Assembly (NCBI RefSeq): GCF_002834145.1
Contig: NZ_PHNT01000012.1
Location: 20,601-84,600 of the forward strand
Length of the DNA stretch: 64,000 nt
DNA from: Roseovarius salinarum
Lineage (GTDB): Bacteria; Pseudomonadota; Alphaproteobacteria; Rhodobacterales; Rhodobacteraceae
Direction: 5' to 3'
Below are positions 27,449 to 36,110 of the stretch, piece by piece. The position numbers and the translations under genes were made by a program. Under the pieces are notes generated by a model that saw only the letters and a list, made by a program, of their open reading frames with translations, did no database searches and had not been told where the DNA came from. Each line of letters begins with the position of its first letter. Within the stretch, counting starts at the first letter, position 1.

Positions 27449-27449
27449 C

Positions 27450-27707
27450 TCAGACGACCTCCTCGTGGAACGTGTTGTTGTCTTCGTCTTTCACGGCCCG
27501 GTTCGGCCGCTTGGCATAGCCCGTGTCCTCGGCGTGACGCACCAGCCAGAAGTAGGCGAGCATCCCCACGCCACCGCCCAGCGCCGCGAGGACCGCCGCG
27601 GTAACCATCTGAACGGTCTGATCGGGCTGCGCCGTGAGCGCGAGGTAGCCGAACGCCCAGAACCCCGACCAGGCGACGACATTGGCGATGGCGATCAGCT
27701 TGCGCAT
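27450..27707 (-). CDS. Small two-helix membrane protein within the liv operon
   Basis: This 85-residue protein has two membrane segments (about residues 5-24 and 32-54) and a charged tail (RPNRAVKDEDNNTFHEEVV). It lies 4 bases after livH and 1 base before livM, so it is made as part of the transporter operon. I do not know a named family. An accessory or stabilising subunit of the LivHM permease is the natural guess. Confidence 0.7.
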   Translation of the reverse strand: MRKLIAIANVVAWSGFWAFGYLALTAQPDQTVQMVTAAVLAALGGGVGMLAYFWLVRHAEDTGYAKRPNRAVKDEDNNTFHEEVV

Positions 27708-27711
27708 CGCG

Positions 27712-28698
27712 TCATACCCTCTCGATGATCTTCTCGCCGAACAGGCCCTGCGGCCGGAACACGAGGAAGATCAGCGCCAGCACGTAGGCGAACCAGTTCT
27801 CGGTCGCGCCGCCGACCAGCGGGCCGACGATGAACTCGAACAGCTTCTCGCCGACGCCGATGATCAGCCCGCCCACGATGGCGCCGGGGATCGAGGTGAA
27901 GCCGCCCAGCATGAGGACGGGCAGCGCCTTGAGCGCGATCAGCGACAGCGAGAACTGGACCCCCGATTTCGTGCCCCACATGATGCCGGCGACAAGGGCG
28001 ACGAAGCCTGCCAGCGACCAGACCATGATCCAGATGAACTTCAGCGAGATGCCCACGCTCAGCGCGGCCTGGTGGTCATCGGCGACCGCGCGCATCGCGC
28101 GGCCGTGCTTCGAATACTGCGCGAAGATCACCAAGGCCGCCACGAGGACCGCGGCGATGCCGGTCGCCCACAGGTCGAGGTTGTCGATGAAGAAACCGTA
28201 GCCGAACAGGTTGTAGGTCACCTCGTCGATCGTGGTGTTGATGCCCTGCGGCAGCCCGACGTCGAGTTCCTTGATGTCGGCGCCCCACATCATGTCGCCC
28301 AGACCTTCCAGGAAATAGGCAAGCCCGATGGCGGCCATGAACAGGATGATCGGCGGCTGGTTCACCAGGTGCTGGAAAATCAGCTTGTTGACCAGCCACG
28401 CCAGCAGAACCATCACCCCCATCGTCAAGATGATCGCCAGCCATGCCGGGACGTGCCAGCCGAAATGGTGGATCTCGGTGCCGAAGGTGGCGTTGATCAG
28501 GTGGCTGAAGGGCACCTGCCCTTCCATGATCCCCACCAGAGTCAGCGCCGCGAACAGCGCCATGACGCCCTGCGCGAAGTTGAAGATGCCGCTGGCCTTG
28601 AAGATCAGAACGAACCCGAGCGCCACAAGCGAATAGAGAACCCCCGTCATGAGGCCATTGAGAAAGACCTCAATTCCCCAGATGAACTGTTCAGGCAT
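27712..28698 (-). CDS. livH: Branched-chain-type ABC transporter permease LivH
   Basis: This 328-residue inner-membrane permease has about eight hydrophobic segments and the family pattern GLMTGVLYSLVALGFVLIFKASGIFNFAQG at the N-terminus. The coupling-helix region with GRAMRAVADDHQAALSVGI and the late PGAIVGGLIIGVGE stretch are also clear. It forms the translocation pathway with LivM. It is preceded by a run of small UUCG hairpins in the 77-base gap after livG. Confidence 0.93.
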   Translation of the reverse strand: MPEQFIWGIEVFLNGLMTGVLYSLVALGFVLIFKASGIFNFAQGVMALFAALTLVGIMEGQVPFSHLINATFGTEIHHFGWHVPAWLAIILTMGVMVLLAWLVNKLIFQHLVNQPPIILFMAAIGLAYFLEGLGDMMWGADIKELDVGLPQGINTTIDEVTYNLFGYGFFIDNLDLWATGIAAVLVAALVIFAQYSKHGRAMRAVADDHQAALSVGISLKFIWIMVWSLAGFVALVAGIMWGTKSGVQFSLSLIALKALPVLMLGGFTSIPGAIVGGLIIGVGEKLFEFIVGPLVGGATENWFAYVLALIFLVFRPQGLFGEKIIERV

Positions 28699-28719
28699 TG
28701 GCGGCCTCCTCCCGCAGAA

Positions 28720-28758
28720 TTCTTCCGAAGAAACTTGCCGAAAGTTTTTCCGAAAACT
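28720..28758 (-). repeat. Three overlapping mini-hairpins between livG and livH
   Basis: Three small palindromes lie side by side: 28720-28732 (TTCTTC-C-GAAGAA), 28732-28746 (AACTT/AAGTT) and 28743-28758 (AGTTTT/AAAACT). On the mRNA strand each one has UUCGG in its loop, including one classic C(UUCG)G tetraloop. The stretch is much richer in A and T than its surroundings. A processing or stability element is likely. Confidence 0.55.
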
Positions 28759-28775
28759 CTTGGCACCCTCCGAGA

Positions 28776-29597
28776 TCAGTCATGGGCCACCCCCAGGTAG
28801 GCGTCGATGACGTCCTGGTTGGTGCGGACCTCGTCGGGGGTGCCGTCGCCGATCTTCTTGCCGTAGTCCATGACGACCACACGGTCGGAAAGGTCCATGA
28901 CCACGCCCATGTCGTGCTCGATCAGCGCGATCGTCGTGCCGAACTCGTCGTTCACGTCGAGGACGAAGCGGCTCATGTCCTCCTTCTCCTCCACGTTCAT
29001 GCCGGCCATCGGCTCGTCGAGCAGCAGGATCGACGGCTCCGCGGCCAGCGCCCGCGCAAGCTCCACCCGCTTTTTCAGCCCGTAGGGCAAACGCCCGACC
29101 GGTGTCTTGCGGATGTGCTGGATTTCCAGGAAGTCGATGATCTTCTCGACGGCCTCGCGGTTGGCGACCTCTTCCGCTTCCGCCTTTCCCTTCCAGGCCG
29201 CCTGCGCCAGCAGCCCCGCCTCCATGTGGCGGATCCGGCCGGTCATCACGTTGTCGAGCACGCTCATGCCCTCGAACAGGGCGATGTTCTGGAACGTCCG
29301 CGCGATTCCCTGCCGGGCGACCTGGTAGGGTTTCATCGGCGGTCGCTTCTCGCCCAGGTACCAGACCTCGCCTTCCTGCGGCTTGTAGAACCCCGATATG
29401 ACGTTGAGCATCGAGGACTTGCCGGCCCCGTTGGGCCCGATGATCGCGCGGATCTCGCCCTGCCGGATGTCGAAGCTGATGTCCTTGATCGCCACCACGC
29501 CGCCGAAGCGCAGCGTGATGTTCTTCATTTCCATGACGACGCCGCCGATGGTGCGGCCGTCTTCCGTCACGTAGCTGTCGCCGGTCATCTCGTTCAT
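28776..29597 (-). CDS. livG: Branched-chain-type ABC transporter ATPase LivG
   Basis: This 273-residue ATPase partners LivF. Walker A GPNGAGKSS is at about residue 56, the Q-loop follows in IARTFQNIALFEGM, the signature region LPYGLKKRVELARAL is slightly variant, and Walker B is ILLLDEP. It starts within the stop of the acyl-CoA synthetase gene (ATGA overlap), which ties transporter and ligase expression together. An N-terminal extension of about 20 residues precedes the ABC fold. Confidence 0.93.
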   Translation of the reverse strand: MNEMTGDSYVTEDGRTIGGVVMEMKNITLRFGGVVAIKDISFDIRQGEIRAIIGPNGAGKSSMLNVISGFYKPQEGEVWYLGEKRPPMKPYQVARQGIARTFQNIALFEGMSVLDNVMTGRIRHMEAGLLAQAAWKGKAEAEEVANREAVEKIIDFLEIQHIRKTPVGRLPYGLKKRVELARALAAEPSILLLDEPMAGMNVEEKEDMSRFVLDVNDEFGTTIALIEHDMGVVMDLSDRVVVMDYGKKIGDGTPDEVRTNQDVIDAYLGVAHD

Positions 29598-31567
29598 TCC
29601 GCGGCCACCTTCCTGCTCTCGACCGGCACCACCTTGGCGTCGCGGATTTCCAGCGTCGCGCTGATCGACCCCTTGCGGCCGTCCTCGTAGGTCACCTCGG
29701 TCGTGGTCGAGATTTCCTTCGAGCCGTCATAAAGGGCCTCGATGATGTCGGCGTATTTGTCGGCGACGATGTTGCGGCGCACCTTCCGTGTGCGCGTGAT
29801 CTCGCCGTCGTCGGCGTCCAGTTCCTTGTGCAGCACCACGAAGCGGTGGATCTGGCAGGCCGACAGCATCGAGTCCTCCGCCAGGCTGCGGTTCACCTCC
29901 TCCACGTGGTCCTGCATCATGTCGAGGACCTTCGGATGCCCGGCCAGCTCCTGGTAGGAGGCATAGCCGATGTTGTTGCGCTCGGCCCAGTTGCCCACGG
30001 CATTGAGGTCGATGTTGATGAAGGCCGTGCATTGCTCGCGCCCGTCGCCAAAGGCCACGGCCTCAAGGATGTTGGGGAAGAACTTCAGCTTGTTTTCCAC
30101 GTATTTCGGGGCGAACAGGCTGCCATCGGCCATCTTGCCCACGTCCTTGGCCCGGTCGATGATGCGCAGGTGGCCGGTGTCCTCCTCGAAGAACCCGGCG
30201 TCCCCGGTGGCGACCCAGCCGTCGGCGTCCTTCGTCTTGGCCGTGCTTTCCTCGTTGCGGTAGTAGTATTCGAACACCCCGGGGCTGCGGTAATAGACCT
30301 CTCCGGTGTCGTCGATCTTGAGCTCCACGCCGGGGGCCGCCACGCCGACGGTGTCGTTGCGCACCTCGCCGTCGGGCTGAAGCGTGATGAAGACGCTGGC
30401 CTCGGTCTGACCGTAAAGCTGTTTCAGGTTGATGCCCAGGCTGCGGTAGAACTCGAAGATCTCCGGTCCGATCGCCTCGCCGGCGGTGTAGCCCACGCGC
30501 ACGCGGCTGAAGCCCAGGGTGTCCTTCAGAGGTCCGTAGATCACCAGGTTGCCCAGGGCGTACCTGGCGCGGTCCCACAGCCCGACCGGCTTGCCATCAA
30601 GGATCGCCGGGCCGACCTTTCGCGCGTGGGCCATGAACACGTCGAAAAGCCACTTCTTCAGCCGCCCCGCGTCCTCCATGCGGATCATCACGTTGGTCAG
30701 CTGCGTCTCGAACACACGCGGCGGCGCGAAGTAATAGGTCGGGCCGATCTCGCGAAGGTCGGTCTGCATGGTGTCGGGGCTTTCCGGGCAGTTCACGCAG
30801 AACCCGCACCAGTACGCCTGCCCGACCGAGAAGATGAAATCGCCCACCCAGGCCATCGGCAGGTAGGCCAGGACTTCCTCGCGACGGGTCAGGTCGTCGA
30901 ACTCGGCCGATGACCTGGACGACTCGATGATGTTGCGGTTGGACAGGACCACGCCCTTGGGCTTGCCAGTCGTACCGGAGGTGTAGAGCATCACGCAGAT
31001 GCTGTCGTAGTCCAGCTTCTCGCGGCGCGCCTTGAGGTCCTCGATGAATTCCCAGTAGGCGGCGCGGCCCTGTTCCTGGACGTCCGCGAAGATGTGCAGC
31101 TTGTGGTGGTCGTATTTCCGCAGCCCCCGCGGATCAACGTAGATCATGTGTTCGAACTGGTGGAGCTCGTCCTGGATCTCGATGACCTTGTCGACCTGCT
31201 CCTGGTCCTCGACGACGGCAAAGCGCGCGCCGCAATGCGCCATCACGTAGGCCATCTCCTCGGCCGCCGCATCCTGGTAGAGCGGCACGGGGATCGCGCC
31301 GACGGACTGCGCCGCGACAAAGGTCCAGTAGAAATGCGGCCGGTTGCGGCCGATGATGGCGATGAAATCGCCCTCCTCCACGCCGAGGTTGATCAGGCCC
31401 AGCGCGAGCGACTCGATCTCTTTTTCGGCTTCGGCCCAGGTCCAGCTTTGCCAGATGCCGAATTCCTTCTCGCGGTAGGCCGGGCGCCCCCCGAATTCGG
31501 ATGCGTTGCGTTTCAGCAGCGCCGGAATGGACACGAATCCATCCGCCGCCCGTGACGACTGTGCCAA
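29594..31567 (-). CDS. Long-chain-type acyl-CoA synthetase (AMP-forming)
   Basis: This 657-residue adenylate-forming enzyme is of the long-chain/FadD15-like type. It has the P-loop YTSGTTGKPKGVV, the A5 motif LYGQTEASV and the A7-A8 region GWVATGDAGFFEEDTG with RIIDRAKDVGKMADG. It activates a fatty or aromatic acid to its CoA thioester. TTG at 31567 is chosen as start because GGAGGAGATAAC lies just before it; the open frame runs to 32872 but that part is the opposite-strand kinase. It is the first gene of the minus-strand operon that continues with livG, so uptake and activation are coupled. Confidence 0.9.
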   Translation of the reverse strand: MAQSSRAADGFVSIPALLKRNASEFGGRPAYREKEFGIWQSWTWAEAEKEIESLALGLINLGVEEGDFIAIIGRNRPHFYWTFVAAQSVGAIPVPLYQDAAAEEMAYVMAHCGARFAVVEDQEQVDKVIEIQDELHQFEHMIYVDPRGLRKYDHHKLHIFADVQEQGRAAYWEFIEDLKARREKLDYDSICVMLYTSGTTGKPKGVVLSNRNIIESSRSSAEFDDLTRREEVLAYLPMAWVGDFIFSVGQAYWCGFCVNCPESPDTMQTDLREIGPTYYFAPPRVFETQLTNVMIRMEDAGRLKKWLFDVFMAHARKVGPAILDGKPVGLWDRARYALGNLVIYGPLKDTLGFSRVRVGYTAGEAIGPEIFEFYRSLGINLKQLYGQTEASVFITLQPDGEVRNDTVGVAAPGVELKIDDTGEVYYRSPGVFEYYYRNEESTAKTKDADGWVATGDAGFFEEDTGHLRIIDRAKDVGKMADGSLFAPKYVENKLKFFPNILEAVAFGDGREQCTAFINIDLNAVGNWAERNNIGYASYQELAGHPKVLDMMQDHVEEVNRSLAEDSMLSACQIHRFVVLHKELDADDGEITRTRKVRRNIVADKYADIIEALYDGSKEISTTTEVTYEDGRKGSISATLEIRDAKVVPVESRKVAAE

Positions 31568-31765
31568 GTTATCTCCTCCCCGTGTCCGCAAAGCGAACCT
31601 TGCACGCCCCGCGGCGATTCCTCCGGCCTCAAGGGTGCGCGGATCACGCTCGGCGTCAACTTTTTCCTGAAATTTGCCCAATCCTAACGAATTGTAACAG
31701 CGCGTGAGGCGCGTTTTGCCGGCGCAGGCTTCCGGTGCTAGCAATTTTCCGGCAAGGATAGCGCG

Positions 31766-33679
31766 ATGACCCAGACACCCCCCGCAACCCACGCCATGAC
31801 GATGGCCGGGCTGAACCTGATCCAGCAGGCGCTGACGATCTATGACCGCGACCTGCGGCTGGCGCTGTGCAACCAGCGCTTTCAGGAGATGTTCGATCTG
31901 CCCGACCGACTGGTCACGCCCGGCGCCGCGTTCTCGGACACGATCCGCTTCCTCGCGAAGCGCGGCGACTACGGCGACGTGGGCGACGTCGAGGCCTTCG
32001 TGGACGCGCGGGTGCAACAGGCCCTTGCCTTCGAGCCGCATTACATGGAACGCACGCGCGCCAACGGGCGCACGATCAGCGTCGAGGGCTCGCCGTTGCC
32101 GCAGGGCGGATGGGTCACCGTCTATACCGACATCACCCGCACCAAGCGGCAGGAAAGGCTTCTGCGGGCACGCTCCGAGGAACTCTCGGACCAGCTTCTG
32201 AGCTACTCCGAGGAACTCGCCGCGACCAACCGGCAGCTGGAATCCACGATCACCGCGCTGGAAGAGGCCAAGCGCCAGCTGACCGAGATGGAAGCACGCA
32301 CGCGGCTGACGACAGAAATGATGCCGGCGCACATCGCGCATGTCGGCGCCGACCGGCGCTACACCTACTCCAACCGCCGGCTCAACACGGTGCTGCCGGG
32401 CAGCCGCTCCGAGATCGTCGGATTGCCGATCGAATCCGCGCTCGGCCCACAGACCCACGCGGCGATCCGGCCCCACCTCGACGAAGCTTTCGCAGGCAAG
32501 CCGTCGGTCTTCGAGTTCACGCACGAGGCCAGCTCGCGCCGGATCCGCACGGCCTTCACCCCCGACGACACCCAGGGCGGCGTCTACATCCTGTCGATGG
32601 ATGTCACCGAGGAGGCGCAGACGCGCGCCGCCCTGCAACAGACACGCCGCCGGGAAATGGCGGCGCAGCTCACCTCCGGGCTGGCCCATGATTTCTCGAA
32701 CCTTCTGACGATCATCCTCGGGATGCAGGCCAAGCTGGCGCGGATGGAGCTGCCCGACGACGCCGGTGCGCTGATCACCGCGACGCAGGCGGCCGCCCGA
32801 CGCGGCGGCGGGTTGCTCGACCGCATCGCGGACATGACCGGACCGCGCGAACACACCCCGGCGCCGGTCCATCTTCCGGGGTTCCTGGGTGATCTCGAGA
32901 CGCTGGCACGCTCAACCCTGCCCGAAGGCGTGGATTTCATCGTCCAGAACCTTGCCGGCGCGGAGCGCGTCCTCCTGGACGCGGGAATGCTGCAGGATTC
33001 GTTGCTGAACCTCGTCATAAACGCGCGCGACGCATGCGGCACGCGCGGCACCGTCACGCTGACCACCCGGATGCTGCGGAACACCTGGATCGAGTTCGCC
33101 GTCGAGGACACCGGCACCGGGTTTTCCGAGGATGCGCTGAAACACGCGCTCGAACCCTTCTACACCACGAAGGGCGGCGAGGGATCGGGGCTGGGGCTGG
33201 CCACGGTCTACGACACCACCAAGCTGGCAGGCGGGCAGGTCACGCTGTCGAACGCCGGCACCGGCGGGCGCGTGACGATCCGCCTGCCACTGCGGCTGGC
33301 CGATGCGTCGGCCAGCCCGGGCATGATCCTTCTGGTCGAGGACAGCCCCGACCTGCGCGGCACCGTGCGCGACATGCTGCGCGAGGCCGGCCACAGCGTC
33401 GTGGAAGCCGCCAGCGCTCCCGAGGCGCTCAACCTGCTCGAGGACCTTCCCGAGATATCCGCACTGGTCTCCGACATCACGCTCGAGGGCGGCCAGACCG
33501 GCCTCGACCTGCTGGGGGCGCTTCCGGCCGGCCGCTGCCCGGCCCTGCTGATGACGTCGCTGCCGCCGGACGACCCGCTGCACCGCCGGGCCGCCGCGCG
33601 CGCGCCGGTTCTGCGCAAACCGTTCGACGCGGCACAGCTGAATGCCGGTCTGGTGCGGGCAGGCGCCGGGGCGACATGA
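31766..33679 (+). CDS. PAS hybrid sensor histidine kinase / receiver protein
   Basis: This 637-residue protein has no membrane segment, so it senses in the cytosol. Order of parts: a PAS domain of the PAS_7 type (about 15-125), a coiled coil (about 130-180), a second PAS (about 185-295), a dimerisation domain with the phospho-His motif LAHDFSN (about 318), an ATPase domain with the N-box NLVINARDA and G-boxes EDTGTGF and GSGLGLATV, and a C-terminal receiver domain (about 525-630). It is divergent from the acyl-CoA synthetase/liv operon, its probable target. The next gene overlaps its stop. Confidence 0.88.
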   Translation: MTQTPPATHAMTMAGLNLIQQALTIYDRDLRLALCNQRFQEMFDLPDRLVTPGAAFSDTIRFLAKRGDYGDVGDVEAFVDARVQQALAFEPHYMERTRANGRTISVEGSPLPQGGWVTVYTDITRTKRQERLLRARSEELSDQLLSYSEELAATNRQLESTITALEEAKRQLTEMEARTRLTTEMMPAHIAHVGADRRYTYSNRRLNTVLPGSRSEIVGLPIESALGPQTHAAIRPHLDEAFAGKPSVFEFTHEASSRRIRTAFTPDDTQGGVYILSMDVTEEAQTRAALQQTRRREMAAQLTSGLAHDFSNLLTIILGMQAKLARMELPDDAGALITATQAAARRGGGLLDRIADMTGPREHTPAPVHLPGFLGDLETLARSTLPEGVDFIVQNLAGAERVLLDAGMLQDSLLNLVINARDACGTRGTVTLTTRMLRNTWIEFAVEDTGTGFSEDALKHALEPFYTTKGGEGSGLGLATVYDTTKLAGGQVTLSNAGTGGRVTIRLPLRLADASASPGMILLVEDSPDLRGTVRDMLREAGHSVVEAASAPEALNLLEDLPEISALVSDITLEGGQTGLDLLGALPAGRCPALLMTSLPPDDPLHRRAAARAPVLRKPFDAAQLNAGLVRAGAGAT

Positions 33680-34377
33680 CCGCGCCGCTGGTGACGATCC
33701 TTGACGACGAGCCCGCGATCCGCACGATGTTGTCGGACGCGCTGGAGGAGGCGGGCTTTCGCACGCAGGCGTTCGGACGCGCGACCGAGTTCGAGGCCAT
33801 GCTCAAGGCTGCCACGCCGGACGTCTGCCTCGTCGACCTGTCGCTGCCCGACCGCAACGGGCTGACCCTGGTGCACCAGCTCGCGCTGGAACAGGGCGCG
33901 ACGGTCATCATCATTTCCGGCCGGGCCGAGGTGCAGGACCGCGTGACCGGCCTTGAGCTGGGCGCGGACGACTACATCATCAAACCCTTCGACCCCGCCG
34001 AGGTGGTCGCGCGGATCCGCGCGCGGTTGCGGCGCGGAAGCACCGCGCCGGCCACCGGTGAAACCGCGCGTTTCAACGGCTGGGCGGCGCATTTCGACCG
34101 CTACGTGCTCGAGGACGACGCCGGGGCCGAGACACCGTTTTCCCACGCCGAAGGGCAGGTTCTTCGGCTGTTCCTGGAGCGGCCCAAGCGGCTGATCTCG
34201 CGGCAGGCGATGCAGGAGGCACTGGGCGGTGCCGCCGGCGAAAGCTTCGACCGGGCAATGGACGTGCGCATCTCGCGGCTGCGGACCAAGCTGCGGGAAG
34301 ACCCCCGCAACCCGCGCCTTATCAAGACGATCTACGGCGCGGGGTACATCTTTCTGGGCGAGGTGATCTGGAGCTGA
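33676..34377 (+). CDS. OmpR-family response regulator
   Basis: This 233-residue regulator has a receiver domain (ILDDEPAIRTM, phospho-Asp in VCLVDLSLPD, Lys in YIIKPFDP) and a C-terminal winged-helix DNA-binding domain ending RLIKTIYGAGYIFLGE. It starts inside the stop of the kinase gene (ATGA), a clear cognate pair. A likely role is control of the divergent ligase/transport operon, inferred from position alone. Confidence 0.92.
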   Translation: MTAPLVTILDDEPAIRTMLSDALEEAGFRTQAFGRATEFEAMLKAATPDVCLVDLSLPDRNGLTLVHQLALEQGATVIIISGRAEVQDRVTGLELGADDYIIKPFDPAEVVARIRARLRRGSTAPATGETARFNGWAAHFDRYVLEDDAGAETPFSHAEGQVLRLFLERPKRLISRQAMQEALGGAAGESFDRAMDVRISRLRTKLREDPRNPRLIKTIYGAGYIFLGEVIWS

Positions 34378-34454
34378 CGCGCGCCCGCCCCGCCGGCCTG
34401 TGAAAACAAGGCGTCATGCGCTACCCTGCGCGGACCAGGGTCAGGGAGGAGACC

Positions 34455-34853
34455 ATGACCGACCTCGAACGCTACACGCTTTACGCCGCGCTCTGGATCG
34501 CGGTGGCGTGGCTGCCCTATATCCTAGACCGGATCATGGTGCGCGGCCTGCTCGGCGCGATGGGCAATCCGGGTCCGCACCTGGCGCCACAGTCGGAATG
34601 GGCACAACGCGCGATGCGCGCGCATACCGTGGCCGTCGAAAGCTTTGTCGCCTTCGCGCCGCTCGCGGTGCTCGCCGCGATCCGCATGCCGGCGGACCCG
34701 TACCCCGGCGTGCTGGCGATGACGTATTTCTTCGCGCTCCTGGCGCATTACATCGTCTACGCGCTGGGCATCCCGGTGCTGCGCACGCTCGCCTTCGCGA
34801 TCGCGGCGCTGTCCAGCGTCGCCATGGCGCTGCGGCTGCTGGGCGCGATCTGA
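34455..34853 (+). CDS. MAPEG-family membrane protein
   Basis: This 132-residue protein has four hydrophobic segments and the MAPEG pattern RAMRAHTVAVESFVAFAPLA, in the family of membrane glutathione and eicosanoid enzymes. In bacteria most members have no proven activity. ATG 34455 follows GGGAGGAG. It lies 77 bases after the response regulator and is convergent with the amidohydrolase gene. Confidence 0.82.
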   Translation: MTDLERYTLYAALWIAVAWLPYILDRIMVRGLLGAMGNPGPHLAPQSEWAQRAMRAHTVAVESFVAFAPLAVLAAIRMPADPYPGVLAMTYFFALLAHYIVYALGIPVLRTLAFAIAALSSVAMALRLLGAI

Positions 34854-34863
34854 CCACCCGCCG

Positions 34864-36012
34864 TCACGGCGCGAGGCGCGACACCGCGCCTGCCAGGGCG
34901 CGCAGGCCCGTCACCAGATCCGCCTCGTCCGTATCCTCGGCGAAGGCGTGGCTGATGCCGTCGATGGAGGGCACGAACAACATCGCCGCCGGCATCAGCC
35001 GTGCCGCGTTGGCCGCGTCGTGCAACGCCCCCGAGGGCAGGTGGCGCCACCGGCCCGGCGCCTGCTCCTGCGCCGCGGCGGCCAGTTCCGCCTGCAATCC
35101 GGTGTCCATCGGCACCGGTTCCAGCCCGAGCATGTCGCCGAAACGGACCACGAGCCCCCGCTCGGCGGCGATCGCGCCTGCGGCGTCGCGGATCACCGCC
35201 TCCATCCGGTCGAGCCGGCCGGCGTCGTCGTCGCGCCACTGCATGGAAAACACCGCGCGCCCGGGCACGATGGAATGGGCGCCGGGATGCAGCACGACCT
35301 GCCCGATCGTCCAGACCGTGCGCGGCGTCGCGATCTCGCCCAGCCCGGCGTTGATGCGCGCATTGAAGTCCGCCAGCGCCTGAAAGGCGTCTCGGCGGCG
35401 ATGCATCGGCGTGGTGCCGGCATGGTTCTGATCGCCTTCAAAGGTGATCTCCATGTCGCGGATGCCGACGATGTCGGTGACGACACCCAGCGCCTCACCG
35501 GCCTCGTAGAGCCAGGGCCCCTGTTCGATGTGCATTTCCAGGAAACCGCTGAATCGGCCCGGGTCGATGAAATCGCCCGCCAGCTGCGCCATGCGCGCCC
35601 GTGCCCCGGCGAAGGTAACCCCGTCGCCGTCGGCGCGGGCGTCCGCGTCGGCCAGCGGCAGGGTCCCGGCCCACACGGAACTGCCCGTCGTGACGCCAAA
35701 GCGCCCCTCCTCGTCCTGGAACGAGACGACGGAGACCGGCGGGCCGCCGGCCGCGCGCGCCGCCCGCGCGATTTCCAGTCCCGCGATCGTGCCCAGCGCC
35801 CCGTCGAGCCAGCCGCCCTCGGGCTGGCTGTCGGTATGGCTGCCCACCAGCAGCGACCGCTCCGCCCGCGCCAGCCCGAACAGGTTGCCGACCGGATCGT
35901 AACGCGGCTCAAGCCCGGCCCCGGCCATTTGCCCGGCCAGCCATTCGCGCGCCGCGATGTCGGCCTCGGAACAGGCGGGGCGCACCACGCCCTTGCCCAC
36001 CCCCGGCCGCAC
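34864..36012 (-). CDS. Zn-dependent hydrolase (N-carbamoyl amino acid hydrolase type), frameshifted N-terminus
   Basis: This M20-family amidohydrolase is related to N-carbamoyl-L-amino acid hydrolase and allantoate amidohydrolase. Metal ligands are visible in [18 protein letters not shown], the EEGRFG pair, HIEQGP and [10 protein letters not shown]. The readable frame, 382 residues from a GTG start at 36012, begins too late: the usual N-terminal helix ([16 protein letters not shown]) lies directly upstream in another frame and joins after a five-G run at 36000-36004. One base too many there would explain it. The original start would be near GTG 36070. It may be a pseudogene or a sequencing error. 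Confidence 0.75.
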   Translation of the reverse strand: MRPGVGKGVVRPACSEADIAAREWLAGQMAGAGLEPRYDPVGNLFGLARAERSLLVGSHTDSQPEGGWLDGALGTIAGLEIARAARAAGGPPVSVVSFQDEEGRFGVTTGSSVWAGTLPLADADARADGDGVTFAGARARMAQLAGDFIDPGRFSGFLEMHIEQGPWLYEAGEALGVVTDIVGIRDMEITFEGDQNHAGTTPMHRRRDAFQALADFNARINAGLGEIATPRTVWTIGQVVLHPGAHSIVPGRAVFSMQWRDDDAGRLDRMEAVIRDAAGAIAAERGLVVRFGDMLGLEPVPMDTGLQAELAAAAQEQAPGRWRHLPSGALHDAANAARLMPAAMLFVPSIDGISHAFAEDTDEADLVTGLRALAGAVSRLAP

Positions 36013-36110
36013 CGAATTCCCGAAGGGCGTGCAGGTCAGACAGGAAGCGGCTGGGCTCTACCGGGAGCACAGGGGCACCTTCGTCGCTGCACCTCGGCGC
36101 CGGGCGGGGG

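Noticed and set aside
28720..28758. CRISPR-like or tandem repeat
   Set aside because: The three units are palindromes with different arms, not direct repeats with spacers; a folded mRNA element fits better.
31700..31720. GCGCG hairpin followed by TTTT upstream of the kinase gene
   Set aside because: The stem is only four to five pairs and it lies in a promoter region, so a leader terminator is not convincing.
31568..32872. N-terminal extension of the acyl-CoA synthetase to 32872
   Set aside because: The extra 435 codons are antisense to the PAS kinase, and a strong ribosome site marks TTG 31567.
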